Of a stretch of DNA of 64,000 nt, positions 1-14,700 are shown piece by piece. The notes beneath the pieces were generated by a model that worked only from the letters and a program-made list of their open reading frames with translations, did no database searches and was not told where the DNA came from. The stretch lies in the NCBI RefSeq assembly GCF_000972845.2, contig NC_040027.1, positions 10,903,760 through 10,967,759 on the forward strand, given 5' to 3'. A program made the translations under genes and the position numbers. Source of the DNA: Larimichthys crocea (lineage: Eukaryota > Chordata > Actinopteri > Sciaenidae). Numbering within the stretch: the stretch's first letter is position 1; the number at the start of each line of letters is the position of its first letter.

Positions 1-3000
1 CGATTAGTCACATTGGACAGTTGCCTCGGTGCTATTTTCATTCCTTCATCATGTTGGAGTCTCACACCGAGTAAACATCTTCCAGAGATCCAATTTTAAC
101 ATTGTTTGAAGGTACTGATTTGATTCAGGGCGTTCTCTATGCACGATTACATTACTATTGTTATAGCTAGTTAAATATTTGACATTAGAAAAGCTAACAC
201 AGCCAAACCGCAAAAGTTTGCCAAAGACAAACATCGCTAACCATCCTGATTTTCCAGTTTTTCTTTGAACTCTGTGTTTTTCGTTTTTCTAAGACAAATT
301 GCCACACTTTCTTTTTCATTATCATAACCCGTCTGTCACCGTACAGCTCGTATAACTGTATGATAAAGTATAACTATGGATACTTCTTCCTCTTGTGTTT
401 TTAGCCGTTTAGACGCTTGGATCATGTGACTGACCAAAATTAAAATGTAATTGGACACAGACTGATTGATCCTCTGTAGCCTGGATGTACAGGTTTGAAT
501 TTTAGTGTCTGAATCATCAAGTCCATTTTGAGCAAAATCAGAAAATGAGCAACTGACACTGAATTTTCTATCAAATCCACACAAAATAAATGAAAATATA
601 AACTACATTCTCTCTGTAGTTAATATTTTAAAGAGGATATTTCAAGCCAAATGACCTTGAATCACAGTGATAGATTTTAAACCTCCATGGCCTTTCTTTG
701 CTTCCCTACATGTTTGTGTGGCTCAGATGTAATAGCGTTGGCCCCTCTGGGCAGATCTCACCGCTAAGCTGAGCTGTGTGTTTTTGCACATGGTGCCTCT
801 GCTGCTTCTTTCCGCCTGACCCAGCTTCACTCCTCCACTCAGGGGGCACTCCTGACGACAAACTTTATATTCATCCGTAAACCCCCCCACGCTGTTAATC
901 GGTCCACAATGTTCTTTTGTCTGGGTCAGATCTTTAAAGTGTCTCATAGACTAAAAATAGACCAAATCACATTAGAATAAATGAGAAATAACACGTCACA
1001 CAACACAACACATGATTATATACCTGAGGTGAGCAGTGGGGTGTAGTTTGTTTTAGCACTGCTCATTACAGGGCCAACGTGTCACAGGTGTGGTGGAAAC
1101 ATTACCTAACCTTAAAATAACCTCCGGCTGCTCTGCTTCAGCTTATTGACAGGGTAAACTCCGCCAGTGTCGTGCTAGAACAGGAGCTGGGCAAGTGAGC
1201 AATGTAACCGGGCTCAACAGCCTCTATGGACATAATGACAGAGGCAGAAAAGGAGACAGTGATTGAGCAAGAAGCCGCCGGACAAGAGTAAACGTGGGAC
1301 TGACTTTTAGTCGTTGGTGAAATCAAAGGCTGAAAGACAGACGCCGAGCTGGGCTGACTGTCTTGACGTTTGGCTGTTAGAAAAGTTCTTGACTCGGTAC
1401 TTGTTGATCATAAGTCATGTAATCAGAACAAATTCATGTGTACAGCTGTCCATATTTATTACAGTGGTATTACACTTTCCTCTGCTCTGTTTATAGAAAC
1501 GCCGTCTTTATTCCGGACCCCTCCGTCTCACGTGGGACAGAACAGAAAAGAAGTCAGATATTGCATGACAGTAAACAAATAACTGCGCTCCGACCTTGTT
1601 GTTCTTCCGGACAAAGGAGCTAAAAGTGTTTTGGCCTCCCCTTCCCTCTTCTTACATGTGCAGATCAATGGCGGGCATTGATTGGGGCCCTGAGCAAAGT
1701 CCCCTTTTTGTTAATTGCTTGTGACCCAGAAATGAACAAATACAAACACCAAAACACGAGGTGGGAGGATCGGGTCAGGGCAAAGTGGTATGTATGGTGA
1801 GTACAACCGACAAAGTTTGCCTCATGTCAGCCTTCCCCCTTTTTTGAATCTGTTTTCAGCCTTCCCTACCCATCATGCCTTGCCTTTTCATCTGAGTTAA
1901 TGTGCTGTACAAATGCTAGCTGGAGGGAGCACCTGATTAGATGCAATCAGCGTCATGTAGCTCTGTAGCGCCTGGAGAGTGAGAGATGGAGTAAAAGAGT
2001 GATATACATGAAATGCACATCAGTAGATGGACGAACAGAGCACAGGAAATAAAATGTAGAAAGAAAGGGCGCACAATGAAATTAGAGGTTCTTAGGTTAA
2101 TCTATTTTCTGAATTTATATCATTTAGCAAATCATTTCATTAAATCGGTTACCATGCAAACAAAAACCTGCATAATTTGTTGCATTAAGAACATAATTCT
2201 TGAGATAGAAATGATGATTACACTATTATATTGTATAAAATTGTTGTTCCAATGTCAATAACAAACCCTTAAACTCAATTAACGTATGAAATATATGGAT
2301 GATTTCTATTTTACTCCAAATAACTGCATCATATGTTTTAAATGCACATATTTTACGGCGTCATCTTCAACGAACGGTCCGAAAATTTGTAAATGAAAAA
2401 CAGCTGAAGGAGTTGAGGCGCATGCACCCAGAAAAACCTCCACTAACAAGGTGTAGGGCATCTCGGTTGTTGCCCAAGAGGCAAAATTGTTGCAACTTAC
2501 TCGCTACTGCTTGTAAAGCTTAACCGCTATGGGGCAACTCAGACGAGCATATTAACATTTTGATCATCTCAGACGTTCTCAGACCTAGGATCTGGTTTAG
2601 AGGTATTTCAGTGTGCTGCAAACTAAATATTTGACTTGGCGGTAAAACCAGTATGTGTCCAAGGAAATACTGTATTGCTAATCTGCTATGCTTTGTTTAA
2701 AACATCACTGATAACTCTTCCCTGTGTGTACAGTATGTGTTAGGTTAGCATGCACCATCAAGCGTATTTGCTCGTCTGCTTTACTCCGAATACAAACAAG
2801 GTGAGAATCACGAGGCTCTGTCTCTTCATCCGGCTCACTGTCAGCCTCTATTCTCTCACCTGCCTGTGTCTGTGTGCACTTACCTTCACTCTGTGTGCAC
2901 ATTTGTCACCATGCCACATTATAAAAATGTGACACAGGATAATGTGATGGCACAGTCTTGATGTGGAAGAGCTCTTCTAATGATTTAAAAAAAAACTGTC

Positions 3001-3044
3001 TCTGCTGAGCTGAGAACAAACCTTTACCGGTGTATTAAATCTTT
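1..3044. other. gene-free stretch, no recognisable exon
   Basis: I see no exon, RNA gene or clear mobile element here. Open frames are short, lack splice-site context and resemble no family I know. A frame at 2299-2523 is basic (many Arg and Lys) but has no recognisable domain. The region is AT-rich with scattered homopolymer runs, as expected for fish intergenic or intronic DNA. Confidence 0.5.
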
Positions 3045-3155
3045 CATCGGGTGGTGGAGTGGTTAAGATGCACCACATAACTGCAACGTTTGAGGTTCAT
3101 GTCATCACACTTCTTTCTCTCTGTCACTATCAAGCAGAGGCAAAAATAGAGATTA
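3045..3155 (+). mobile_element. tRNA-derived SINE fragment
   Basis: The segment has an A-box-like stretch (GGTGGTGGAGTGGTTAAGA near 3050) and, about 40 bases on, a degraded B-box-like stretch (GAGGTTCATGTC near 3090). It then has the pyrimidine-rich body (cttctttctctctgtcac) common to percomorph fish tRNA-derived SINEs. The 3' end is not sharply defined. The boxes are visible in the sequence; the family assignment is from general knowledge of fish SINEs. Confidence 0.5.
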
Positions 3156-6100
3156 AAACCCATAAAGCACCATCCAACAAACATTTCTTTGGTCTCGACA
3201 CTAAGAAAAGAGTCTATATTCACCAAACTTAAAGTTTGGTTGGAGAGAGGAGGACACCAACTCCTGATGGAGGTGAGTGAATTTCATCTGCATGAAGCCA
3301 AACTTCAGCTGAGCGTCAGCTTGTCACCTGAACGTGATGATCTGGGTTATAAGATTTGTCTGAGTTGTGGTGTATCATTATTTTGCATGCTGTTCTCGGA
3401 CTGTTTCTTACGCTTTGCGAGAAATCCAATATAAGAAATACCACGACCATAAGAAGAGTGAACAATGAACACAGCCAGTAATATAACAAATGTTGGATAG
3501 GTTATGAGTTAGCAGGCATTTCTCCAAAAGTTAATTTCTTTGTTGGATGCTGGTGGATTGTTTTCGGCATACTTTGTGGCCCCAACTGTTGCAACCAAGA
3601 CAGACCACCACTGTTCAAATGAAAGGGGAGACCTATATTTTCACCACAACACCAGTTTTGGTCTAAACTGGCCAAAACATGCAGAGAGGATCAGACAGCA
3701 CACCGACTGTAGACAGAAATGCAATGCAACAATGTAACAATGTAACATCACAACAACAGGATGTCTTGGCAAACCTGAAAGTAAGATGAATGTCTGTGGT
3801 TAATTTAATGTTAGCTGACACACATGGCTGTGTTTCTCACTCCAAGAAACTTTGTTCCAGAGCCAGGACTGTCACTGACTGACTTTCACACCATGGTTGT
3901 AAAGTCACATAAACATTCTGCAGAAAGAGTGATTTCTGTTTTATATCTCTTGATAGGAGAGCACAACGTCAGAGTGAGTGATGATGCTTTGTAGTTTGGG
4001 GATGTAAAGTACAAAGCAAGCTCACAGATTTTTTTTTAATTTGATCTACAGCACATAATTATCTATTTTCTCTGGAAAAAGAGGTTTAACAGCCGAGTAC
4101 ATCAAGATGTGGGACAAAATAACAGCTCAGACAAGGCGGGTGAGTTAACAGGAATCTTTGTGGCAGTTGGGTAATCAAAACCACCAAACAAGATATAAAC
4201 AAGGCTTAAGTTATCAGACAAAAGGCCAAAAAACATAGGACAGGATGAAACACCATGACTGGAACGTAGGGAATGGGCAGCAGGTATGTAGGTAGGTGTG
4301 AGAATCCGGTGACTGAAATGCTGAGAATTGTAAAGAACTCTAGACACATTGAGACCAGAATAATTTATGATAGTATGATGAAATGTGGCCAGCTACTCTT
4401 TTAACACCAGGCACTGTACTAATATATCTCCAGACTGTCAACACCAGCTGCCCAAGCCAGGAACAGACTTTCTGACTAACTTCAGTCAGTTGGGACGTCT
4501 AAATCATGACGATCAATGATCGTAATGTCCTTCTCTGTTGACAATTAGAGCATCAATTACTGAGCTGAAACTAGTCTGCTGACAATGACTTGCATGGACT
4601 CATGGATTTCAAATGTTCCAGTTGTGAATGCTGAAAAACTCCCCACATGTACGCATATGTTGGTCAGGACTGACTTCCAGGCACAAGAATGTGGTGGGTA
4701 TGTTACTGGCTTCATCTCGTAGCACCATCACTTATCTTTGCTTCAGCAGGACGGAGATACACTACAGTCAATATGCTGTTGGTTGTGGTCCACTGCGATA
4801 CACTACATTGGAGAAAGCAATCAATTGACCGATCCTAAGTCCTGCTACTCCAGTAACAGTTGAGCAACCTCATCAACTTTCTACTTTTCTGTTTCCTGTC
4901 CTTAGACAGCCTGTCTATGTTGTTTAACCATCAAAAATTTGGTTTTCTGTTGGACAAGCCTCGCACGTAGCACATCTACGGACAGGAAACAGGAAGGGAG
5001 AAAAGCTGACTCACCAGGAACCAAGGTTGCTCAATGTTTATTGGAGCACAGAACAAAAAGGGGCAGGACTTAGGAAGGGTCAGTGCCTATTTTTATTCCT
5101 GACACCCTGTCTGACAGGTCGGGCTATTACCGCTGATATTCTGTAGTCTGAACCTGGGATTAAGCCACCATGAAGCAGACTGGAGTAGCTCCATGATATG
5201 TCGATATGACGCCATCACCGCAGAGAGTCCCTCTGCTGTTTCTAATCCAAACATTAGAGATGAGATTATACATATGATTTTTTTAAATTAAGTTCCAGCT
5301 GGAGGCTGGCTCATTATTTTGAAGCAGGCTGCTCCTCCCTTATGATATGTGTTTAGGTTCAGCCTCCTCCACTGTACATACAGGCTCTCAGTCTACCTCT
5401 GTCCCTCTGCTCTTTCCTCCCCCTCTGTCTCTCATCCTTCCCCTCCCTGGTGAGCAGCATGGTTTGCAGGCGAGTGTGTGATCTGAATTTCAACATCAGT
5501 GTCTGTCTCCCAAACAGACTCTTAGGATGTTGCTGCCCAGAAATTCTTGTTTTCTCTCCTCTCGGATTTTTTCCCCCCTTCTTCGTCCATAAGCTGGCAG
5601 TGCGATCGCATCGCTGAGTCAAAATTACATTCGGTTAATCACCTCGATGAGTTGTACGAGCTGCAGCTGTCAAATAAAAGCCTGATTTGCCTCTTATGCA
5701 AGATGCAGGAACAGGGAAGCTTGACTTAAACGCTCATCTCTGAGAGAATCTAATGTTTCTGCGTGGCACATGTGGTTCATATCAGGCTCATCAGTGAAAT
5801 TTCGCTGCAGACTGAGTCCTCCTGCTGCTGTCATGGGAACAAAAGCTCTGAATTCATGAAACCTTGAAGTCTAGTTGTTCATTTTGTTCTGCTCTTAAAT
5901 GGGTTTTGCGATCATGGTTCCTTTCAGTTCAAAAGGTATTTAAAAGAAAGGTGCTGCTCAAACTTGTTCTGTCAGAAGTACAAATTATATTTTTTCTGAA
6001 CAGGATGCAGCTCAAAATGTTAAACGAGGTTTAAGCTCTCATGATGTTAAAGTTGTTTAAATAAGCTGTATTTACTGTAGCAACATTCAAAGAATTCACA

Positions 6101-9100
6101 ATCATTTTTTACTGTTTCTTGTCTTGACTGCGAGCACAGTAACTCAACAATGTTCCAATGAAAATTGACATTTGGAGACGCTTGTTTGTGGTATGTCACC
6201 TTATTTGACAGCTGACAATTTAGAGAAGAACAACAGGAAATATCTGGACATGCAAGAAAGGACCTGGGACAAAATTAAAGGGGTTTAAAAGCATGCACCC
6301 TATGCACCTGACTTATGTATCGTTTGGTGGGTTATTATTGGCCATGAGTCCATCTAAATGTGTCACAAATTTTAAGTGAATCTCAAGTAATTTGACAAAA
6401 GAAAATGTGAAAGAATGCTTGTTTCCGTTCAGGCTGTAGATGGTGCCAATTCCCTAGTCGGAAAACCAGAAAAAGAGGGAGCAACGAGATCATACTTAAG
6501 ATACTTAAAACAGCACCGTGAACTCATGGAAAGGTCAGTGTAAAACCGTTATAACAGTAACAGTATACAAAAACATGGCGCAGCAATTTTGCCTTTTTAA
6601 GTTTCCTTAGAAAATTCAGGTTTTTCTAAGCCTCGTCTGAGACGTGAGACCTAAAACTGTTCAACTTCTCCGCCCCTGCTCTGCTGATGTAGGTAATCTG
6701 ACGATGATATCTTTGTCTCCTTTTGGCTAAAATCAATGATGAGCTCCTTGGTTATGATGACATTGAACAGTAGGTTGTTCTCTATACGTATTCTTAGTGT
6801 CAGCAGTTGTGGGTGTCCAGTGTAAACAAGAGGGGGCTTAGCACACAGCCCTGGGGGACTCCAGTCTGCAGCACTAGAGTGGAGGAGGTGTGACCGCAGA
6901 TCTGACCTGTCTGTTTTGACCCAAAAAAAAGAAAGAAAGAAAGAAAACAGATGAGAAATCCCCCCAAAAAGTCAACGGAAAGGTTTAAACAAAAGATTTT
7001 CTGTTTTCATTAGACGAAATAAGTTAATAATAAATCAAATCGTCTGTATATTTGTAATTATATGAAGATAAATCCTGCTTCAAAGCTAGTCTAAACATCC
7101 ACACTGAGCTCGGCTTTACTGTTCTGGAGCCAATTTGTTGACAAAAATGTAGCAGACCACATTTCAGACATTCAAATCTTCATTTTCTTTCCTTTCATTA
7201 ATGTCTCTCACTAACTAACTTTAACAAGATGACTCAGTCTTAACTGAAACTCAGATTTCTCTGTATATAGACATGCCCCTATCATCATGAGTTATGTTGA
7301 ATGTAATGCAAACGACAAGCTGAGAGTCTGATCTATCCTCCAGGCTGTCTCTCTGCTGATGATTTCAGTCTTCAATTTTTTATTGGTTAGTGTTGCAGAG
7401 AACAAGCATTGCGCAGTATTGATGAGGTAAACATGTGGCTCCCGGTGTGAGCACACAAAATGTGAGAAAAACATCCTCCCCCCTGTTCTCATTGAGATGC
7501 ATCTCAGTGGAGCTCCTGTTTCTGCTGCTGTTACAGTCGCCTCTGCAGCTTGAACAAGCCCTGCAGAGACACATACAGTAGAAGAAGCAGCAGTCGACTC
7601 ACGCTGCAGCCCCGAGGCTGGACAGACACATCATCATCTGGAATGGGATCATGAAGCATCAGTTACACATCTTCGCTGGGGTGTGAAATGAAAGCGAGAT
7701 GATTTTATTCTGCGTAACAACTTCCCAATGCTGGTCCTTCTATTGAAAGGGGGTGTATTTGAGCACATAAGAGAGGTGTATGAGGCTGATTTGTGTTCAT
7801 AGAGACATATTTTTGGATAGACGACGCCTGTAGCAACTCAAACATGAATCAAAACAACAATATATAAAATGAAAATAATATTTCCAGTGGAAACAGGATG
7901 TGAACACAACACTGACCGATTGTTACATCTTGTTAATGTTACACCCTCGAGGTTGACGCCTTCATTTGGGTGATAGTTGGATGGATATCAGCTGGTTGCC
8001 GGTTTTGCATTTACAGCACGGTCTTGTGTTTTCATGGGCAACTTCCTCCTAAACTAACTCAGTATGAATGTAAACACAACTGTCAAAATTCAACAACATG
8101 GAACTGCAATCATAACAACTCTAACACAAATACATATGGCGTTTGTGCACATCTCTCACCTGTTAATATTACAGAAAAGACAAGTCATGGATGAACAAAT
8201 ACTGACATGTGTTGGTGATGGAGGAAGTTCAGTATTTTCACCCAGGAGGCCACTGTTATGTACGTATGTTAACTTACGTCAGGTACTGTACGTGACATAC
8301 TAAACCATCCTCAGCAAGCTCTTGTTTTGAAAGTCTAACAAGAGGTTGTGTATCTAACTTGACTGCTGAGACCTACAGCGTTGCCGGAGTTGTGCTAATG
8401 GATCCAGATCTACAGGCTGCTCATATTTACCCCAAAACCCAACCGGGCATGTATCTGTCGCGTCAAAGCTGCAATGTTTTGGTTCGTCCTTTACAAGACT
8501 ACGAGAGTTTGCCCAACAGCCTTTGTTTGGTCATTTTCCTCAGATTAGGTGCTTCTAAATCAATCACATCCAACATGCCGGTGGCCAGCGTTGCATATTT
8601 TTGGTGACACTGAAGCTTTGTCCATTCTTTGTACTGTCATTGTTCTAAACGTGTAAATATGCTATGTACTGTAGGTGAATTGTTTCACTTTTGGCGGTAT
8701 AAAAGAGCGGCAGTTTGCACCGGGTTCAAACTATTTTACCAATCAAGTCTGATGAGTGCTGGAACTTGTAGACTTCATGAATACAGATCAGCGTGTCTTT
8801 TAAACGCCTCTCCTAATCATCATTACCTCGCCTGTTCTCTCTCAGCGGTTTGCACAAGAGGGGTTTGATTATACTCACATCATGTGATCAGCCTCTGATT
8901 TCTCTCTTTCATAGAAGAAGCCCACGAGGCCTTTGTGCTAACTTGTGTTTTTCTTACTTTACCTGTGAGGGTGGAAGTAATATTGTCACTTAATATGTTT
9001 TCTCATGATGATTTAAACTCCTGTCCCCTCTGTTGTTGGGAGGTGTGTTATTAAATGTGCTCTCACATCACCGCTCTCTCTTTCTCTCCTGTTTCGACAA

Positions 9101-9231
9101 AATGCCTCGTCAGTGCTGCATGTTCTTTAATTTAATTTCCGCTTGTCCCCCGTCGTCTCAGCTTTCTCGCACTTCTCAACCAAAGTCAGTTTACGTCGGG
9201 GTTTCATGTCTGCACTCCATGTTCTGAGCCT

Positions 9232-9500
9232 CGGGGCTTTGATCTTTGTCTGTCACCGCAGACAGACAGCGTGGCCAATTTAATTAGTCAAACAATCCGA
9301 CAGAAAATTACACCAGCCGAGAGGTGCCTGGTTGAGAGGAGATAGCTCGGTGCTACAGAGGAATCCGTCAAACGTAGACTGATTCAACCACCTGACGAGA
9401 CGAAACGGCGCTCTCCTCTCATACAACAGCGAAAATTAGACTCATTGTTATTCCGAATCGTCCAATTATCTAATCATTATTAGTCCATGCTACATGTTCT
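9232..9500. promoter_or_regulatory. candidate conserved non-coding element
   Basis: This block is less repetitive than its surroundings and mixes GC-balanced sequence with several TAATTAG and ATTA cores and a GATCTTTGTC (TCF/LEF-like) motif. It has no coding frame. Dense motif content of this kind is typical of vertebrate developmental enhancers. Conservation cannot be tested from one sequence, so this is only a suggestion. Confidence 0.15.
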
Positions 9501-11449
9501 CTCATCTGCAAATTATACCCTTTGTTTCAATGTATGCTCACACACATTATCATCCTTACAAATATCGTTATCCGTCGCCACACGAAGCATATTAGTGATG
9601 TTTTGGAGAAGTTCCTACACGCTGCAATTATAATTAGTATTTTATTACACGCTGTAGCCGTGGTGCATGCAGTGGAGCTCAATTTGCGTACGTGGAACAC
9701 AATGTGCCACGATCCTCTTCAGACCTGTTGTTTATTGAAATGCCAGCTGCATCACCTGACATTTCCACAAGGCAGTTCAATAGTCAGAGCGCGCGGGGAG
9801 GTGGCGACAGCGGTGTCTTCTTTCACATGAAGTGTCATCGGTGACACCGGCAGAAAAGATTGTGGATTTACAGCCTCTGTACTCGGAGCTGAGATCCTCC
9901 ACCTGTGTCCGGAGAACATCAACCTTCATGTTTACAGGTTCAATTTCCACATTAAACAGTCTCCACATTAACATCACTCAGTGTCTCGTTGAATCGGTTT
10001 GTGCTGTTACACCTTTCGTACGTTTAATCGCATTGATAGTGATCCATAACGGTAATAAAATACAAGTCTCTTCTAACTGCGTTACGGGGGCAAAATGATT
10101 GAATAAGCCTCAGGTTGAAAATAGACTGAAAGTATTCGGCACAGTCCATTATCTCAATGAGATTAAAGCCAAGACAAAGTCAATATGAGACAGTACAGGC
10201 AGCAACCATGCAGTCTGAGATAGAGTGCATCCTCCATAATGTGCTTCCTTTGATTTTAAGGAAACAGCAAACTGCAACTCTGCAGCAGTGCCGGGAAGTT
10301 TGAGTGTTGTCTCGGTTAATACGGGGCCTGACCGCTAAGCATACTGAACTTCAGTTATTCCAACCTTCTAGTATTTGGTGTTGTTCAACAATTATGTCGA
10401 AAGAACAAAATGAGTTGGAATGAAGTGACAGTAAAGCAATTAATGCTTCGTTATCCTCCAAGAATATTAAACTGTAGAGTGCATTAACCTATGAAACAAC
10501 ATTTTACTTCACTAAATGTGACAATTGTGTCAATTCTACTTATTTCTTTTACAGTAAATCTACAAAATAATGAATGTTCGTGTGCTGTATCATGTGTGCA
10601 GACTAATATGAATAAATAAATGGAAACATTTCATATGCAAACCAATCATTGTGTTGTGTGGTGTATGGTTTCATTTCACAGGTATTTATTTGCTATATTT
10701 TGGTGTTCAGTAGCCAAAATCGATTGGCTACCAAACGTTATTGGCATATATCCATCAAGAATATGCCATCAGGAGATCTGGATTCAGGCTTTCGTCGATC
10801 AATGATTCACATTGAATTTGTACATGGATTTGTTTGCTATCAGGATTTGACCTCTCTGATACGGATCTCTGGACGCAGAGCGACAACACACAGCGAGCTC
10901 TCTTCTGGTCGAAGATGGTGGCAAAGAAAATAAAAACAGAGATTTATCCGTGTCGTATTATGTCTGACTTTAGTGGATCATAACATACCAAACATGGAAT
11001 TAATCTGCAGATGCGCCGGTTCAAGTTGACACCGAATGTTTCTGTGGATGTCTTTGACGTTTTTGAGCCGTTGCACTTGTTGCAGCTGCTGATCACTCGT
11101 GACTCCTACCGGATGTTTAGGAGGAGCAAGGGGTCATCAGTGGGTATGAAACGGCAGCAATCATTAGCCGATCGCTTTTCAGTAATGGGCTGATGAAGGC
11201 GAGGATGAAGAGCAGGATTAGCAATAAGCAATTAAATTATAACGACACAGTCCAGTTCATTTACATTCTTTGTCTTTATAAGTGTTTTGTTAAAATAAAA
11301 ATATTTTCAAGGTATTCCAGTGCTTGATTTTTTGAAACCAGCTGCAAGAACCAAACAAAAACATCAGCATCAGTGTGCCAGTGCAGACAGAGAACAAACT
11401 GTACTGAGAAAATCATCCGTCATTTTCTTTTCTTTTCATTTTTTTTCCT

Positions 11450-11700
11450 GCCATCACCACGCTGCAGCAGCAGCAGCAGAGTCCAGATCCTCGATGCTGA
11501 TACCGAGGGCTGAACGCTGCATTAATCTAACTGTGAAGACGGTAAAGACAGGTGTGCCTGTATTGATGCGGAGGAAGAAGGGGGACATCAATCGAAACGG
11601 TAGTGGACTGAGCGGCCCATTAATCTCCGAGGGGGCCAAGGGCATAGCTCACTTTAGCCTTTTGGCCAGCGGTTTCCATGGCAACCGTAACTGAAATAAA
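11450..11700. promoter_or_regulatory. candidate enhancer with an RFX X-box-like site
   Basis: The block has a CAG-rich start, then balanced-complexity sequence with two CATTAATCT-type cores. It ends in GTTTCCATGGCAAC at 11672-11685, a close match to the imperfect palindrome bound by RFX factors. The reading frames here show no splice sites or known domain. Regulatory function is inferred from motif content only. Confidence 0.2.
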
Positions 11701-14700
11701 TAGGGATTCCCTACAATACACTTAACAGTACAAACACTCACGCTGCTGAACCTAAGCACACACACACACACACACACACACATAGAGAAAGCTGGACTGG
11801 AATTCAGGTGTGCCATTGGTATGCAGTGTGTTTGCTGAGGTGTGCTCACTTTAGCCCATTACAGTGGGAAATGAGACACAGCCCTCACCCATCATTACTA
11901 TAATTGGTTAAATTGCGGCTACATGCATCTCCCCCCACCTGCTGCCAATTTAGCAATAAGAGGAGAATAAAAAACAAAAAAACAAAAAAACGTTGTAGTG
12001 AAGTAAAAATGACAGGTGAGTTTTCAAACTCAGACAGTTTAAGCACTGACAACATCTTAAGGGACATGTTTCTGCCCATTTACTATAGATGCTTTATGAT
12101 ATATTTACATATATATTAGTGGTCGGTGAGGGATGGAAGGAAGGTCCTTGAAAATTCAATTAGGCTGAATGGATGAGTTTGATCTGAAGCTCCACTCACC
12201 CCTTACGAAAGGCGCAAAATGGTTCAGTCCGCCCCGCACCAGGCTTCGTCTCTAAATGCAACTAATCGAGTGACTGCTGACGCCGGAGCGCCAATGTGCA
12301 GTGAGTCATGTCTTTCCCCAAAGGAAAGGAAATCTGGGTACCAAATGAGGTAAAAGAACGAAGGAGAAAGAAAGCAAACTGAAGGCTTTCTTTCAAAAGA
12401 AAGGTGAGAACAACAAGCTCAACAGTTTAAGAGGATAATACCAGCAGGAAGTGAACCAGGGGCATATTAGCATTGTATGAATGTATCAGTATCATAAATT
12501 AATCAGCATCATAGCTACGATGTCAAATTACATTATCCACACGGCAGAGCAAAGCGCCATGAAATACAGGACTGTCGGTTTCATTAACAGGTCCCTCTTT
12601 GTTAGTGAGGATGAGAGACATGGTGAGCTCACATTCATTTGACATTGTGGTTATATATTATTTACAATATTTATCCCCTTTCTCAGCATAAAAAAGAAAA
12701 TTCAAAAGATTTGTGAGTGACAAGAGAGGAAGGACAGAGAGCGTCTGTACAGTATACAGCTCCCCAGATGACCTTTTTTTTCAAACCTTTCCAGACGTGT
12801 TCAGACATTAAAATATCTAAAAATCACACGTAGAGACTAGAAACCAGCTTGAAATTATCCGTATCATTGTGTTGGAACCGATGCTGCAAATTCATGTCCA
12901 TTAAAAGAAAGTTGATTCGAGCATTGTGTGACTTACAAGATGAAGGAGAAACATCATCGGCCGATAAAATGGTCAATATTTACTTTTGCCCTACAAAGAA
13001 CTTCTCACTGTCCCTCGTGTGAAATAGTCACAGATCCGAATGACTGAGTCAACAAGACGTGTGACTCTGACATGGGAGAATGCATCTTATGTCCTGCCTC
13101 GCCCCAACAAATATTAGGTTTGACTCTTGGACTCTCACGGGGCACGACATCCTTTCCCAACACAGTAGGCCTCTTCTGGCTGTGAGCAGTGTTGGTTTCA
13201 CCCTGCATGGTTATTTGGCTCTTTTGTTTCTTTGTCTGTCCGTTATATGCCTGATCGCTCTGCACGACTCTGTAACTTACCTGCGTTCCTGCCTTAGTTC
13301 ACGCTTTTTTGTTCTTAGTCCTTTTTAGTTTTCTCGTCTACGTCTGTGAATTAAGGATTTATTTGAACAAGCCCCAGTGGGTGACTGTTGACCCAACAGA
13401 AAGGCTGACAAAGATCCACTTTAAATGAAGTTACAATGTCATGAGGTAAAATACTTTATCACGAGTCTGGTGGCGTTAAAGAGAGACATAGCACTGCACA
13501 GTCTCTGGTCTTTCGCTGTCTTTAACCTTTCCATAATCTTGTTAGACACTTACAATAACAATCTGAGCCTGTTGGTGGCATAAAGAAACTGTTTTAGTGG
13601 ACGTACTTCGACGTAGACATTTGGCCCCAAGGATTACATTGCTGCCAGTTTAAAATGTTTCAACTCTAACTCTGTGAATTAAGAATTTACAATTATCTGA
13701 AAAGTAAAATGATTTTGAATCTAGCTGGACGTAGCGCCCATCCATTTTGGGGCAATATCTAGTTGCAGTAAATATAGAGTAAAAAGTAAATATAGAGTTT
13801 TATTATTTTACTTTTGCTGTCAAATTTCCATTTGAAGGTAGATGGGCAGTGTGTTCTCATGACTGCAAGTATTTCTATATTGTGGTCTTGGTAATAAAAA
13901 TGAATATTTCTTCCATCATTGACTGTGTTTTCTCTTTGAAGTGCATTGAAATAAATGGAAACTGTGCAGTTAAACCTCCAGTTTAGAGCTTTATATACAC
14001 ACATGCAGATTAGCACACATACACACACTTCTCCTCCCACTTGTAGGGCCTCTTCTCACCCATTGTGAAAAGAGAAGAAGAATCTGCAGTGTTCTCACCC
14101 CTCCTCTGCCCCGGATTGATTTTATGTAGCGTTCCAAGAGGAGAGCAGGATAATGAGATCACAGCATGCATTTTTCATGGACAGGATGAAAGCGCTACAG
14201 ACACGGTGCAGAATCTACATTTCAAATAAACTGCAGCCTATGTCCCTCCCAAAAGAACCTTTTGGCTTGGAAAAAGAACTCATCCTTCAGTGTGTTGCCT
14301 TTAAAATGAAGACAATAACCTTTACAGGACAAATGGTGAAAGGAACAGTGTGAAGAAACCCAAACGGAGATCCTTAATTTAAAAGGGAGGAACATAGACG
14401 TCAGCTGGGAATGAAAAAGATGGGAGGGCCACAGCTTAGAAAGTATTCTGACAATGTTTGTATTCACACCTGACTGCACTTGTAAGCATCTAAATCCATT
14501 CAGTCTAAAACATGAGGGGGCATCACAACGTGCTGTTTTCGCTTTAACTAACACAATATTTCCTGGGAAACTGAAGGCTCGATTTAAAAGACTAATATGT
14601 AGACTACATGGATGAACAAACTCTAAATGTTTTCCTCCGATGTTAGTTCGCCTCTACCTCGACACTAAGCATTGCTGTACTTAGGATCAGCCCAAATTCA